This document shows positions 9,841-21,730 of a stretch of DNA of 64,000 nt, one piece after another (position 1 is the first letter of the stretch; the number at the start of each line of letters is the position of its first letter). The stretch covers positions 2,558,777 to 2,622,776 of the forward strand of contig NW_015622545.1 of assembly GCF_000835495.1 (NCBI RefSeq). Direction: 5' to 3'. The DNA comes from Cladophialophora immunda (lineage: Eukaryota > Ascomycota > Eurotiomycetes > Chaetothyriales > Herpotrichiellaceae). The notes beneath the pieces are model-generated. The model did no database searches, was not told where the DNA came from, and worked only from the letters and a program-made list of their open reading frames with translations. The position numbers were made by a program, and so were the translations under genes.

Positions 9841-12162
9841 TCAAACATTTTGGGCCTCGTACTCCTTTTTCAACCCCAAATACTGCGTCGCCGTGTCGTT
9901 TGCCAACACCAAATCCCCCCTCCAGTGCATAATTGTTGCCTTCTTCTTCAACATCTCCAGCTGTCCCTGTAAATCTTCAATGTGCCTATATTGCACAAGC
10001 GCATGGTCGATATTCTCCATTGCTTTGTTAATGAGCTCCTTCTGCTTTGTTGCTGAAGACTTGTCTGGTCCTGATGATGAGCCAGCAAGCCCCATGTTTG
10101 CATCTGCCAGCACTGAGTATGAGTGGGCGGCGAGCTCGCAGTCCTGACATTCCAGCACTTGAGGCATTATTGATTGTAAGAGTTCAGCGGCGGCAGGGAA
10201 TTCGCGGAGGTCGTTGAGAATTGTGGCAAGCAGACAGATCGATGTCCATAACGAGGGAAGAATTCTTCCTCGATATGCAATCTGTGCTGCGCGCATAACA
10301 AGTGAAAAGCCCTTGAGTGAGTGTCGACTCTCAGTTAAGATCCGTGCTTTGAGGTTCAGTAGCCGGGTCTGCACGGCGATGTCGTTGATTTCATGGCTTT
10401 TATCCGCCCCCTGTATCAAATCCTCAACTTTTTCAAGAGCCTGGTCGAGAACACCCCGACGGATGAGCAGCTCAATCCCGAGCAACGACAGGGAAAATGC
10501 AACTTTCACATCTGGTGGCCCTTGTCCACTCAGTCGATCAAGCAAGTGCTCTGCGGCATCGAGATTATCCCGATGTATCAGCCTTCGAGCCCTCAACAGC
10601 CCGGAGTAGAAGTTTAGGGAATTTTGGAACTTCATTCGCCGATGCACATGCGACGGGATATTGTCCAGCATTTGTTCAGCTTCGACGTATTTGCCACGTT
10701 GGACCAAAAGCCCGGCGATTCGACAATAGTTTTTGAACAGGTCTTCGATGGGAGCGTCCTTGGAGTGGCACTGCAGAAACGCTTGTCCGCAGAACCAGCT
10801 CAGATGACCAAGGCCAATCCTGCTAAATGCAGCACCTTTGATGAGTAACATTGGCCCGATGGTACTTTGAGTTGATCGTACGACACTAAGATACGATGCT
10901 TTGGCAATGTTTTCAAATACGCCTGCAAGGCTGTCTCCGTACTGCATACCAAGCTTCGCCTCACTCAACAGAGTCGTGCCCAAGAGACTCCACATCTCCG
11001 CGTCCTTGGCCCGAGATTTGAGAAATGCAAGTCCCTCAACTTCGCTACCGAGAATGCCACTATCGCGTATGGCGTCCATCTCGCCGGGAAACGTTCGCCC
11101 GAAATGGTATACCCAGCTCATGCAGAAGTTCAGGCATGTGGTGTCTTTATTTTCTCGCGCGGTGGCGATGGCTTCCTGCATCGCAGAAAGTGCTTCCGCG
11201 TGACATCCGAAGTCTGCTTGGAGGATGGCAAGGTTGAGCAATGCGTATTGATATATTGCTCTCTCTCGTGTCTGCATTGCGTAATCGAAATATCTGTGCA
11301 GATTGTCGAAGGCAGAGTAGTAATCCCCACCTCGCCATGAGTCAAGGAAGTTGAGATAATTGCCCAATTTTGGAATGACAGTACCGGCTTTGGACATTTG
11401 TTGAAGCTTCAATCTCATGCCGTCAGGCAGTCTCCCACCAACACGCTGGATCTCGGAGACCTGAAATTCCATCAATTTTTCGACATCGTACATGCTGTAT
11501 GCGCCGTGATATTTTTGCTCCTCTTCAGCAAGTCTTCCGTACATTAACTGGGCCAGAGGATGTGATGAGTCAAGGCCCAGCTCGGTGAGGTTCGAGTCCA
11601 GGGCATTTCGGCTGCCTGCATGGTTCTTCCTCTCATATGCCTCGCGAGTCGGGAGTCTGTAAGAAATGAAATCTTGCCAAAGAGTGATGCTGTCTTGAAA
11701 CTGCAGCCTTGTGTATTCCAAATGACATCGACGAATGAAAGCGCCCAAGGGGGATGTTCTGAGAATGCGTCCGTGGACTTGATCAGATTCTTCTCCACTT
11801 TCGCGGTCCCTCAGGAACTGCTCTCTGGACTTCGTCAGAAGCGAAGGGAGGTATGCGATGAAGGCGTCGAGAGCATGGGAACAATCAATAGCCCATAGTC
11901 TCTTCAGCAGCAAATCAAATAGGCTTCTGCCAGGTCTTGCAGACGGGCGTGAGGATAATGTGGATTCGAATTCATCGATTGGAAGAGCATGCTCGAACTC
12001 TGTGCTTTCCCGGAACAATGGAGAATGCTTGCTCGATGGCACAATCTGGGAGAGGATAAAGGAAAGCACGGTTGTTGCTTCTTTGGTCGGGACTACATCC
12101 TCTGCATAGAGTAGAGCGAGAACCAGCAGCGTAATCTTTGCTGGGGTCAGATACCGACTCAT
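9841..12162 (-). CDS. APC5: Anaphase-promoting complex subunit 5
   Basis: 773-residue, intronless subunit of the APC/C ubiquitin ligase, a TPR-rich scaffold protein that helps hold Apc1/Apc4 and supports degradation of cyclins and securin. The start chosen is ATG at 12162, giving MSRYLTPAKITLLVLALLYAEDVVP, the usual fungal Apc5 beginning; the frame runs 16 codons further upstream without ATG. Helical TPR-like repeats fill the central and C-terminal parts, for example YQYALLNLAILQADFGCHAEAL and GKYVEAEQMLDNIP. Length agrees with the family (700-800). The gene is divergent from ADE1 with 353 bp between the start codons. Confidence 0.88.
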   Translation of the reverse strand: MSRYLTPAKITLLVLALLYAEDVVPTKEATTVLSFILSQIVPSSKHSPLFRESTEFEHALPIDEFESTLSSRPSARPGRSLFDLLLKRLWAIDCSHALDAFIAYLPSLLTKSREQFLRDRESGEESDQVHGRILRTSPLGAFIRRCHLEYTRLQFQDSITLWQDFISYRLPTREAYERKNHAGSRNALDSNLTELGLDSSHPLAQLMYGRLAEEEQKYHGAYSMYDVEKLMEFQVSEIQRVGGRLPDGMRLKLQQMSKAGTVIPKLGNYLNFLDSWRGGDYYSAFDNLHRYFDYAMQTRERAIYQYALLNLAILQADFGCHAEALSAMQEAIATARENKDTTCLNFCMSWVYHFGRTFPGEMDAIRDSGILGSEVEGLAFLKSRAKDAEMWSLLGTTLLSEAKLGMQYGDSLAGVFENIAKASYLSVVRSTQSTIGPMLLIKGAAFSRIGLGHLSWFCGQAFLQCHSKDAPIEDLFKNYCRIAGLLVQRGKYVEAEQMLDNIPSHVHRRMKFQNSLNFYSGLLRARRLIHRDNLDAAEHLLDRLSGQGPPDVKVAFSLSLLGIELLIRRGVLDQALEKVEDLIQGADKSHEINDIAVQTRLLNLKARILTESRHSLKGFSLVMRAAQIAYRGRILPSLWTSICLLATILNDLREFPAAAELLQSIMPQVLECQDCELAAHSYSVLADANMGLAGSSSGPDKSSATKQKELINKAMENIDHALVQYRHIEDLQGQLEMLKKKATIMHWRGDLVLANDTATQYLGLKKEYEAQNV

Positions 12163-12515
12163 GTTGCGACTGACGTGGGACCAAACTGAGTGTTGCAATA
12201 CAGCCGACAACCAGCAAGCCTGGTTGCGTCAGCCAAGTGCAATGCTCTGTTTGAGGGTCATTGCTATATTCTGAAGACGCTGTTCAATCAACAACGATGC
12301 GATATTGAGTCCGAATGAAATGGGAATGGCGCGTCGTTTGGCGCGCAGCGTGCCAATGGACTGCACATATTGATTGGCTGAACTTCGGTAGAGATTTTGG
12401 TTTGTTTGGCATGTTTGCTTCCTTTGCTTCGCATTTTTCTTTTGGATGTTTCTTGCACCATACCTAACCCCCGCAGGAACAATATTCTGCGGATTAACCA
12501 GTAGAAGTCCTCAAG

Positions 12516-13496
12516 ATGGCCTTTGTCAAGTCAGATCTAGGAGAAGTCCTGCCGCTGCTGGCCTCAGGTAAAGTCCGAGAGCTGTACGATGTCGACTCAA
12601 AATCCCTGCTCTTTGTGACTACCGACCGAATATCGGCCTTTGATGTTATCATGAAGAATGTATGCTTCTCGCAGTCCCTTCTCACACTTCCAGCTCGCTG
12701 ACTAGGCTCATAAATCTAGGGCGTTCCAGAAAAAGGACTCGTCCTGACGTTGATGACCGTGCATTGGTTCCAATATCTCCAGAAACAGATCCCTGACCTC
12801 AAGACCCATTTCATTTCTCTCGACCTGCCGACCGCAATTCCGAAGGACGTTGCCGTTCAATTGAAGGGTCGAAGTATGCTTGTGCGCAAGCTCAAGGTAT
12901 TTCCAGTGGAGGCTATAGTCCGTGGCTACATCACAGGCTCCGCCTGGTCCTCCTACAAGAAAACTGGTGAGGTAAATGGGAAGAAGATGCCTGAAGGCCT
13001 ACAAGAATCTCAAGAGTTTCCTGAGCCCATCTACACCCCCAGCACCAAGGCTGAGCTGGGTAAGCATGACGAGAATATCTCAACAGAACAAGCTGCGCGC
13101 ATTGTGGGCGAGAAGTACGCAAAAAGAATAGAAGAACTGTCGCTTCGCATCTACAAGACCGCACGAGATTATGCAAGAGAAAAGGGGATCATCATAGCGG
13201 ACACGAAGTTTGAATTTGGCCTGGACGAAGAAACGGACGAGGTTGTGCTTGTTGATGAGGTGCTTACTCCCGACAGCTCAAGGTTTTGGTCGAAATCCGC
13301 CTACAAGCTCGGTCAGAGCCAGGAGAGTTTTGACAAGCAGCCACTACGCGACTGGTTGACGGATAATGGTCTCAAAAACAAGCAGGGCGTGGAGATGACT
13401 GAGGATGTGGTTGAAGCCACCCATGTTCGATACCTCGAGGCGTTCAAAATCTTGACCGGAAAATCTCTACAAGAGACGTTACAAGACCTGAGGTAG
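12516..13496 (+). CDS. ADE1: SAICAR synthetase (phosphoribosylaminoimidazole-succinocarboxamide synthase)
   Basis: Purine biosynthesis enzyme that joins CAIR and aspartate with ATP to form SAICAR. Exons 12516..12659 and 12720..13496 (intron gtatgc...atctag) give 306 residues, the usual size of the monofunctional fungal enzyme. Family motifs are [29 protein letters not shown] at the N terminus, [28 protein letters not shown], and [14 protein letters not shown]. The stop is 84 bp from the convergent CIA30-like gene. Confidence 0.95.
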
Positions 13497-13579
13497 AGAC
13501 AAGGTACAATATTTATGGATTTCAACTGCGAACACAACGATCCATTTTCCGTGCATTTTGCTACATTTGCTGTCTTGAT

Positions 13580-14644
13580 TTATCTGAACGCTTGGGTGTC
13601 CCCTGAACCAACTTTCCCAAAGTGTGGCACTCTCTCGCGAAAGCTTTTCTTCTGTTCTGGCATGTTCCTCTTCTCTTCGGCCTTCTGTGCCAGCTTTTCT
13701 AGTGTCACTTCGCTTAATCTTGCACTGCCCTGGTCGCCCTCCTCCCAGCCCGTCCGCCCATCGACCTGCCCTCTCTCGTTGAGGTTTGTAGCCCACATTG
13801 CAGCAATTCCAAGTTCAAACGGTCCCGGTTGTCTGTCAATCAATCCAATCCCGAAGCTCTTCACCTTTTGTCTGAGCATCTCTGACTGTGGCTCTGTGAC
13901 AATCCCATGATTCGTTCGCACAAATTCGTGGAGTTTGATCCAAACGGTCTCCCACTGGCCGGGGTCGTCAGGTCCTTCTGCACCCTTGTGATATTTTGTG
14001 TACAAACGATGCTGATGTATGTCCGACTCTACGATCGAGTCCGTCTGTATGTTGACAAAGTATTTCCTCCCGTCACTCTTGACCCGCAGTGCCAGGTACA
14101 TGTAGGTATCGACGTTCCAAAACAACTCTCCAAATAGTGTTCGCCCTCGATCCTCATTCCTCCATGCCGCATAGCCTGTTCTTTGGATGTCTGGTCGATC
14201 TGTGGGAAGCTTTGTGGAGATGTTCCCGTGGAAAAGGATGTGTGCGGGAGAAGGGATTTCTGTAGATACATCGCGAGGTTTCTGTGTGAGTTGCGCTGTT
14301 GAGAAGCCGCCAACGGACTTGTCGGTCATTGTCTTCAGGGTCGTAAGCGTTTCGGGATCTGCAAAGTCGAAGATAGGGTACGGGGCAAGAGGTAAATGCA
14401 GGCCTTCGAGATTGAGAGCTGGCCGCAGAGGGAAGTTAGCACATTCCTTCAAACCAGCCGCTGGTATACTCTTCCGTCGCATCTACCAGTGCTATTCAAC
14501 ACATATTGGGGCTCTGAAAAGGCGTGAACGCCATGGATGCCTCGTTTGGGAGAACGTACCAAATTTCGTTGCTCTGCCCAACTCCTGGCTTGTCTTCTTC
14601 CAGAAGCCAGGCGCACAGCGTCTGACTGTAGGAACAAACATCAT
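13580..14644 (-). CDS. CIA30-family protein (complex I intermediate-associated protein 30)
   Basis: 307-residue protein matching the CIA30 family, mitochondrial factors that bind assembly intermediates of NADH dehydrogenase (complex I) in Neurospora. Minus-strand exons are 14560..14644 and 13580..14418; the intron gtacgt...ggccag joins KKTSQELGRATKF to ALNLEGLHLPLAPYPIFDF. The domain carries SVGGFSTAQL, a run of beta-strand-like segments (GNISTKLP..., AWRNEDRGRTLFGELFWNV, YMYLALRVKSDGRKYFVNIQTD) and GIGLIDRQPGPFELGI, all typical. The start is one of two adjacent ATGs (MMFVPTVRRCAPGF), with a stop just upstream. The C terminus is charged and probably disordered. The family call is firm; the role is by homology. 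Confidence 0.85.
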
Positions 14645-15828
14645 TGCTGTGCTTCACAACGCATGCCTCTTATCCCTGAGATGACGAGTCCATGGTCTTG
14701 TTCCAATTGTCATTTGTGAGCTGCAATTCGCAACAGCTGCTCAACGTCATGGGTTTTCACGTGCTCGGGGCCTTTCCCTCCCAATCTCGCCCGCCAATAG
14801 TCCACTGCTGGCTTCGGGATCGGCCGGTAGAACTCCGGCACTAGCAGTAGTCAATCTGAACCTCCCTCTCCAGCCAAGCAGTTGACAGACATCGGGAATT
14901 TCCCAATATCGTTTAGCGCCAACTACAACGAGGCTGAGGAGTTAAGCCGTGAATTTCTGCCGTTCTTTTCATTGTTGTTTTCTTTTCTTCGCACAATCTC
15001 CATCTCCAGCTCAACTATCATCATCGTCCCAAGACATTAACAAGTCGCCATCATCATATCGACTGTTCAGCATCGTGCTCGTGCACTTCGTGCCGTGTCG
15101 CCGTCCTGAACGCCGCACCGTCTGAATAGATGGATGTCGGGAGCGCGGAGGGAGAGTTCTGGTCCACGACTAGAAAGAGATGTAGCTTCAGCCTTCTTTG
15201 GTCGTTTTCCACCTAGAATATTGTAAGAAAGCCACCACTCACCTCAGACAACAGAGGTTGCTGACATTCACAGACACAGATGTCGCAGGGTGTCATGAGT
15301 AGTCTGGCTCCCAGCAGAGGGAGTCAGATGGGCTCAAATACAGGACGTCAAGTTGAGCTTTCGAGCAGTATGGTGCGCAGGGCGCGCCCGCTCCCGACAA
15401 AACATCCTCCAGTGTTGAGGATACATGAGAGGCATGCATCATGAACAGTATCTGGCACTGAGGTGCAGATGCAAGTGTTCGCCTGGAGAGCACAAGCGGT
15501 CCGGAAGCGAGGAGATGGAGAGGCCAAAACAGGCCGTCTCTATGAGCTTCAGAAATGGAATTAAGAATCGGAGTGACCGTTGGTGAATGCCAAGCCCACA
15601 CCCATGATACCCCTCGCGCTCTCAACACATTTCACTTTGAATTGTTGCCTCTTTATATTCTCACCTTTATTTCTTCGTTTACAGCATTTACGAATGCTAA
15701 ACGGCCTTGCCCTCCCTTTATTCGAGTCAGAGAAATCGTTTGCAAGGTGAGAACAGCTCCTCCGAGTCTATAAACTTGATCTGGAGCCATACTGACATCG
15801 AGACTGGTGAAACAGATAAGCTTGCAAC
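14645..15828. other. Long intergenic region upstream of the RRM gene
   Basis: No convincing gene. It has pyrimidine-rich stretches near 14960-15010 and 15640-15670 and short upstream ATG frames, in line with a long 5' leader of the RNA-binding protein gene. The 111-codon minus frame at 15293..15628 has no family features. Confidence 0.5.
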
Positions 15829-18031
15829 ATGACTTCCCGCCTCGCCTCTTCCTCATCCTCTCCTCCTCGCCGGGTCATCATGCCCACCCTCCCCGTCGTC
15901 TTCCCTCGGTCGACGTCATCAACGCCAAATCCTGAGATCGCAGCGATCTCGAGCGAGGCGGCAGACACCAAGCTCGGCGGCGAGCAGAGCCGCGTCGAAG
16001 ACACCCAGGCCGCTCAAGGTTCGTGCTCCTCTCACTCTCCACCTTCTGGTGACACTTTGAAGAGGACGACCTCGAACCTTTTAAAAGTTGAGCTTGATGA
16101 AAACTGACCGTCTCTTGACGATTTCTAGGCTCCACCTCCCTCCCAGCATCTTTGAAAGATGCCAGCACCACCGTCGCAGCAATCGAGCCAAGTGCTGAAG
16201 ACGATGTGTTTGGTGCTCCCACCTCTGATACAAACGGCAACGTCCCCGTCAACACTGTCGCTCGTCGAATCATCAACAACCTGCGTGCTCCGGCTGGGTA
16301 CAACGGTTTTGCCCCGCGACCAGACCGTGTGAATCAGATCCCAACCGCCGCCAACGCTCAAGGACTCTACCCACCAACTGCTCTCATCTTTGTGGCAAAG
16401 TAAGTCTAAAAAATGCTACCCTGTACAAGCTGGTGCTAATTTGTTTTAGCCTCTCCAAGTACCGCTCTGAGGACCAGCTTGAAGTTGCCTGTCATCAGAC
16501 GTTTGATACGTACGGCCCAAATCACGTCAAGATCCGACGTGACCGAAACCAGCATCCGTTCGCGTTCATCCAGTACCATGTGAGTACAATAAGTGAACAC
16601 CATATCATCCACGCTGTTAACTGTTGCGACAGAAAGACGAAGATGCCACCGCGGCTGTCTCAGGAGCTTATGGTCTAATCATAGACGGGAGAAAGATTCG
16701 GATCGAACAGGCCAAGGCAGAACGTAAGTCCACAGCCGCACATACTTGCATCGATTGGAAGCTGACCACAACTCAAGGCTCTGTAATTCTCAGCAAGACT
16801 GATGGTACCATGATCACCGAGGCGGAAACTCGTGGAATTCTCGAACGCTACGGACCTCTCGAGCTTGTCGCCCCGACCAATATGGCCAATCGACGCCACG
16901 GTGGCTCAGGTTATGGCATGTATGTCAAGTTTGCGTTCTACCTCGACTGTCGTGACGCTCTCAAGGTATTTCCCCAAACATTCTGCTTGACGAGTAGCCC
17001 TCTGACCCAGGAGCAGCTCTTTCAGAATCACACCACTGGCTACCAGCTTTACATGGCTCCTTCCCTTGAACCTCGCTTCCGCGTCGGAGCTGACGGTGCC
17101 ACTGTCATTGGTGGCTTCGCAAACCCTCGCTCTATCATTGATCAGAAGTCCATTTATGTTGGAAACCTGCCAGAGGGGACGACCCGTGCTCACCTTGAGG
17201 AGCTCTTTGCCGAGTTTGGAGAGATTGTCCAGGTCAACGTCATCAAGAAGACTTATGGTGAGTTCTGTCATTGCCAAAGCCACCACCGCTTTCAGTATCC
17301 TCCTAACGCACAAACCAGAGAACGATGCTGTGAACATCTTCGCTTTCATCGAATTCGCCACTTCCCACGCGGCCGACCGTGCTGCTAGTGCCGAAGTAAG
17401 TCTTTCACCCCTTCCAGCTCACACCACAAGCTAACAATATCCCTCACAGCGTTTCTTGCACGGCCTCAAGCTTCGTGTGGAGCAGAAGGAGTACTCTGCA
17501 CGCCGCCCTTCCGGTCGCCTCATGGCTCCAAATGCGCGAATCCAGCAACAGAACAACGGTCCAAGACGCGGATATGGCAACCCCAATACCGGTTATCCAG
17601 TCCAGCAGAATAACATGAACTACAATGTCGGTGGTACCCCAGAAGTCTACAACGGCGGCCACGGTCAAAGCGTCGGTGTTCATGGCATGCCAGCTCACCA
17701 GATGACTCCACCTGCGACCATCCAGTACAACCATCAGGGAATCCCGCAGCCCATGTATGGAACTCCACAACAGCAGACCTCCGCCTACGGATTTGGCACC
17801 ATGACCCCTCCAAGCTACTCGAACATGACCTACGGCAACATGAGCCACATGCTCCCAGCTGGAATCTTCTCCCCCACTCCCACTCACATGGATCACGATC
17901 AAGTCCATCATGGCTTCGCTGGTCATTCCAATGCTCCTCCTCCCCCACAGATCTACCAGTCTCCAAGCGGCGGCTACGTTGGACATCCCATCGCGACCAT
18001 CCCAGAGACCCATGAAGAAGGAGAATACTAG
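15829..18031 (+). CDS. RNA-binding protein with three RRM domains
   Basis: 591-residue protein with exons 15829..16018, 16129..16399, 16450..16579, 16633..16723, 16778..16965, 17011..17257, 17319..17395 and 17450..18031. RRM1 has RNP2 LIFVANLSK and RNP1-like PFAFIQY; the second RRM (SVILSKTDG..., YGMYVKFAFY) is divergent; the third is classical with SIYVGNLPEGTT (RNP2) and NIFAFIEFA (RNP1). The C terminus from 'NARIQQQNNGPRRGYGNPN' is rich in N, Q, P, G, Y and H, a low-complexity tail as in RNA-granule proteins. The intron 16966..17010 is only 45 bp and leaves the frame open if retained. The N-terminal 60 residues are S/T/P rich. Target RNAs are unknown; cell-cycle or differentiation regulators have similar layouts. 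Confidence 0.82.
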
Positions 18032-18379
18032 CAATAAGGAAGGCGTTTGAGGCGTTTGAGGCGAACAGAATCCACATGTGCACCACAGAGCATGGAATAT
18101 GGAACATGAACATACGTCTCTCACATTACTATTGACAGAGCACAAACACACATTCACATCCACATCAACATCATAAGCAAGACACAGAGACACATACATG
18201 GCTGAGTGCATTGAAATGGGCTGGATAGGCTTGATATGGGCTGGAGAAATGGGGCTTGAAATGGGCTGAAAACTCTCACACAATTGTGAGATAAACATGA
18301 AATAGAGCTGAGCATAATAATGAATTCTCCACTCTTCTAGCATACGATTCCCTGACGTCATCGTCGTCGTTGTCTCGCT

Positions 18380-18655
18380 GTCGTTCGCCCGTATCATCCA
18401 ACGCGTCGTCCGCACACCTCGTACGGCCTGTTTTTCGATTCGGATTCTACGTTATGCTCGACGTCCTCGCCGCCGATGTCGCGATGTCGTTCGCCCGTGC
18501 GATCGACCGCGTCTCCCGACCAGATTGTGCGGCCTGTTTTTCAATTCTGAGCCTGTCTTGTCCATGACGGCCTCGGCGCCGATGTCTCGGCGTCGCCTCC
18601 CCGTGCCATATCTTATGCACCTAGTGTCCAGCCTATTTTCAAAAATCTCTTGCTC
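18380..18655. repeat. Degenerate tandem repeat, period about 106 bp
   Basis: Copies begin near 18380, 18486 and about 18591. The first two share 'gtcgttcgcccgt' and 'ggcctgttttc'-like blocks (both contain cggcctgtttttc-type sequence followed by attc); the third is more diverged. It sits in the spacer between the RRM gene and the MBP1-like gene, in GC-rich DNA with frequent CG dinucleotides. Confidence 0.6.
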
Positions 18656-18941
18656 GTTCGCCAGGGCCCGCGCCCGCGGACGCCGTGCACGACGGTGCGG
18701 ATGGGGCGCGATCGAACGTCAATCTCTCCGTGTACGCGAACGGGACAAACGGACGGCCTCGTTTTCTGGATTGTGGCTCGTTCGGAACAGGGTGAACGTC
18801 AGAGTCAAGAAGCTGTTTGTCCCCGGATGATAAGGGCGGGTGGCTCTATAACAATGGGCAAGACGAGCTGGAATAAAAGTGAAGCGCATGTCATTGTGAT
18901 TCATTCAGGAGGTACTCTCATTCATCATATGGGGGCGCGAA

Positions 18942-21040
18942 TCACGCTTGGACCTCAGCCGGAGCCTGCGGAGGCGTCTGCGGTGGATTTCCAGCCTGGT
19001 TTCCCTGCAAACTTTCCAACAATTCCTCCGACATACCGTCCAGCTCGTCCTCCTTGAGTCCAGTCGCAATCGCCACGAGCTTTCTGTGTTTGCCGACCTT
19101 TTCGCTTGCACCCGCATCACTCATCAGTTTCGCAATATCCTTGACCCACTGTCGGCGAACATTCTGTTGGTTGTTGAGCTCAATCGCCCATGGCACGACC
19201 GCACGAATCTCATCGGGTGAGAGTGTTGACGTGTTGGGGAAACGGAAGGCTTCGGGGCTCGTTTGCTGGTCTTGCTGGAACACTTCATTCTGGAGGGTGG
19301 CGTGTTCTTTCTGTTCGAGGAGAGACTCCACCTCGCGCAGACATGCCTCATATTCGTGTCTCAGCGTGGGAATCTTGGATACATCCTCGACCTTCGCCAT
19401 CAGTGCAAAGGTCTCTTGTCGAATCTTATGTCGCTGGTTCTCGAGCTCGTTCAGTGCGTGTTTGGCTTCTGAAATTTCTGTGTCCTTCTCTGACATCTGC
19501 AAATCGTACATATCGGCTAGTTTGAAGCTGCCGGAGTCTATGAGAGGGACGATCTTATCAAGCACCAATGACGCAGCGCGGGACAATGTTTCTTTCTGTC
19601 GTTTGCGGCGTGATTGTTTCGACGAGAAAGACTCTCCAGCCCGTGGGGGAGACGATCCTGGCTGTTGGAGGCTTTCCTTTTTCTCTCGAAGAGCTCTGAG
19701 GTACTCGTTGGCAGTTTCACCCTTCAGATTTGGTATGTCCCCTGCTTCCGGACAATGATTGAGGAGGAATGTCGCAACTTTGACGCATCCGTTGCGGATA
19801 GCACATAGTGCTGCAGTGTCGTGATTGTGGTCAACGGAGGTGAGGAGCGCTTGAACGTAGTTTGAGCCCATCTCGTGCATTTTGTTTATCAAGACCTCGC
19901 AATAGTACCGAGCACAACTCCATTTGCCCCGAGAGCGCGCTGACTCGGCGATATGATGGAAGACAGTGGCGCCATAAGCATCGCGCTCCACGATCGTTCC
20001 AGCCAAAGCCTGCACGATTTTTGGGAAGGTCTTCTTATCATAATTGTTGGTGAACAAAACAGCCCGGATCAAGGGAGTCTCAAGTGAGCTCTTATTTTGA
20101 GCAGCAGGATTTGCACCGCGTGCGAGGAGATCTCGTGCAACAGCGACATCACCCATGGCGCAAGCCCAGTGCAGAGCATTGTTACCCAGGTTGTCGATAG
20201 GCCTGTCAACATCGAAGTTTGCGGGCGGTTCTGGAGGTAGGATGTTGGAGGCGGCCGGGTCATCGCCAGCGGTCACAAAATAATCCAGCAACTCGTCGCC
20301 ATACAGAGTATGTTCAAGGTCTGATGCAGTAGGAGCGATTTCTTCAAAATCTCGCTTTCGCTTTCTCGAAGCTGTTGAATTTTGGGAAAGCGGAAGAAAG
20401 TCGTCTTCTGCCATGAATGAAGCGGTCTCCGGGGAGTGTTCTCGACTTTCTGTCCCATTGAAATGTACGCTGGCACTTTCGTAGCCGTCCACGGGTGGGT
20501 AATGTTGGGCTATGAGGAGTTAGCAAATGTTTCTGGCGGCAGAACATAGCTGACTTACTTGGCTGCGACGGTACTTTTCGTGGGGCGACAGGCTGCTTCG
20601 GCTGCTTTGGACGATTCGATGCGGCTGTGGTATGCTTGGGAGCAGGAGGCGGGCTGCGATCCCCGGGGACGAAGTCGAATATTTTGGCAGTGCGATCAAG
20701 AACACCATGTTTCTCAGCCAGCGATCGGCCTTCATTCAGAGGGACCCATGTGCCTTGATATTTTCCATATCCGCCTTGAATCTTCTCGTGGACGCCCTTT
20801 TGCACCTCACGTTCTAGGATTCTTGTCCTCGCTGGCTTGTCAAACCCGGCAATCTTCAGAATGTGTGTAGCGTTGACCCAGTTGTCAGACCGACGGCGCA
20901 TAACATGGTCGCCGCCGACCTTGAGCTCATAGACGGGGACCTGCAGTCACATGTCAGTCTACGTCCAGGCAGACAAAGAAGACTTTAGGAAGGGTTCATA
21001 CATTGCTGTACGTCGCAGAGTAGATCTCCCTGTCTGCCAT
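18942..21040 (-). CDS. MBP1: APSES-ankyrin transcription factor, MBP1/Res-like (MBF complex)
   Basis: 662-residue protein with minus-strand exons 21002..21040, 20559..20940 and 18942..20509. The N-terminal APSES (KilA-N) DNA-binding domain is clear: [18 protein letters not shown], then [21 protein letters not shown], and [19 protein letters not shown]. Ankyrin repeats follow in the middle ([55 protein letters not shown]), then a coiled-coil region around '[22 protein letters not shown]' and a C-terminal heterodimerisation-type segment. This is the architecture of Mbp1/Swi4, which with a Swi6-type partner drives G1/S genes through MluI boxes. Its own upstream DNA has ACGCGT. Confidence 0.9.
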
Positions 21041-21253
21041 TTTCGACTTGTTTGCAGCCGAATGGAAAAGGGGCAGTAAGAAGGACAAGAAGAAGAATGC
21101 GTATTAGGTAGACATTGCCTCAGGGAACTTATCAAGCGCCGCGGAGCGTATCTGTCGTTCAACTGCCTGCGCCCTGAGCCTCCCTCAGTGCGAAAGGGGT
21201 CCACAGCTGCATCTGCTTTGAGGGAGACGCGACAAGGGGGAGCCAGAAATTCA

Positions 21254-21267
21254 CACGCGTTACGCGC
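21254..21267. promoter_or_regulatory. MluI cell-cycle box (ACGCGT) and second ACGCG core upstream of MBP1-like gene
   Basis: ACGCGT lies at 21255..21260 and a second ACGCG core at 21262..21266, about 215-225 bp upstream of the MBP1-like start codon. MCB elements are the known target of the MBF complex. The match is exact but short, so chance occurrence is possible. Confidence 0.45.
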
Positions 21268-21730
21268 AATGTTGGCGGAGATGGCGGGGTGAATCAGGCA
21301 GCCAATCATAGGACAGTTGCCAAGATATGACGTCTGGCTTAGTCACGCTCCAGATGTGGGATTCTTCCCGAGGCTTCTCCGCAACCGATGCGGCTGCCTT
21401 TGAAATCAAGACAATATCAGATGAGGCGAAACAATGCTCTTTTTACTCGCGCCATCGGATCCGTGAGGGAAAACTTTCGCAGTATCTCCATTGAATGGAT
21501 TGACGGGACAGGGAGGAGTATCTACCGTGCCCAATCGAGGCTCTATACACTTTTCAACGTCATCTTGTCTTCGATGTTCTTCTGCTGCTGACAATTTCAA
21601 GGTCAATCGGTTCAGATAAATATACCGAGCTCTTCTCTCTCTTGAGGTACGCCCTCCATTCCGAGAGCATATCTGATCTGATTAAGACGTTGACTCAGAG
21701 AGAAAGAACTCGCGACTGACATTTTTCTTT

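Noticed and set aside
17444..18415. 323-codon frame antisense to the RRM gene tail
   Set aside because: It overlaps a conserved coding exon and is biased by its low-complexity composition, with no domain.
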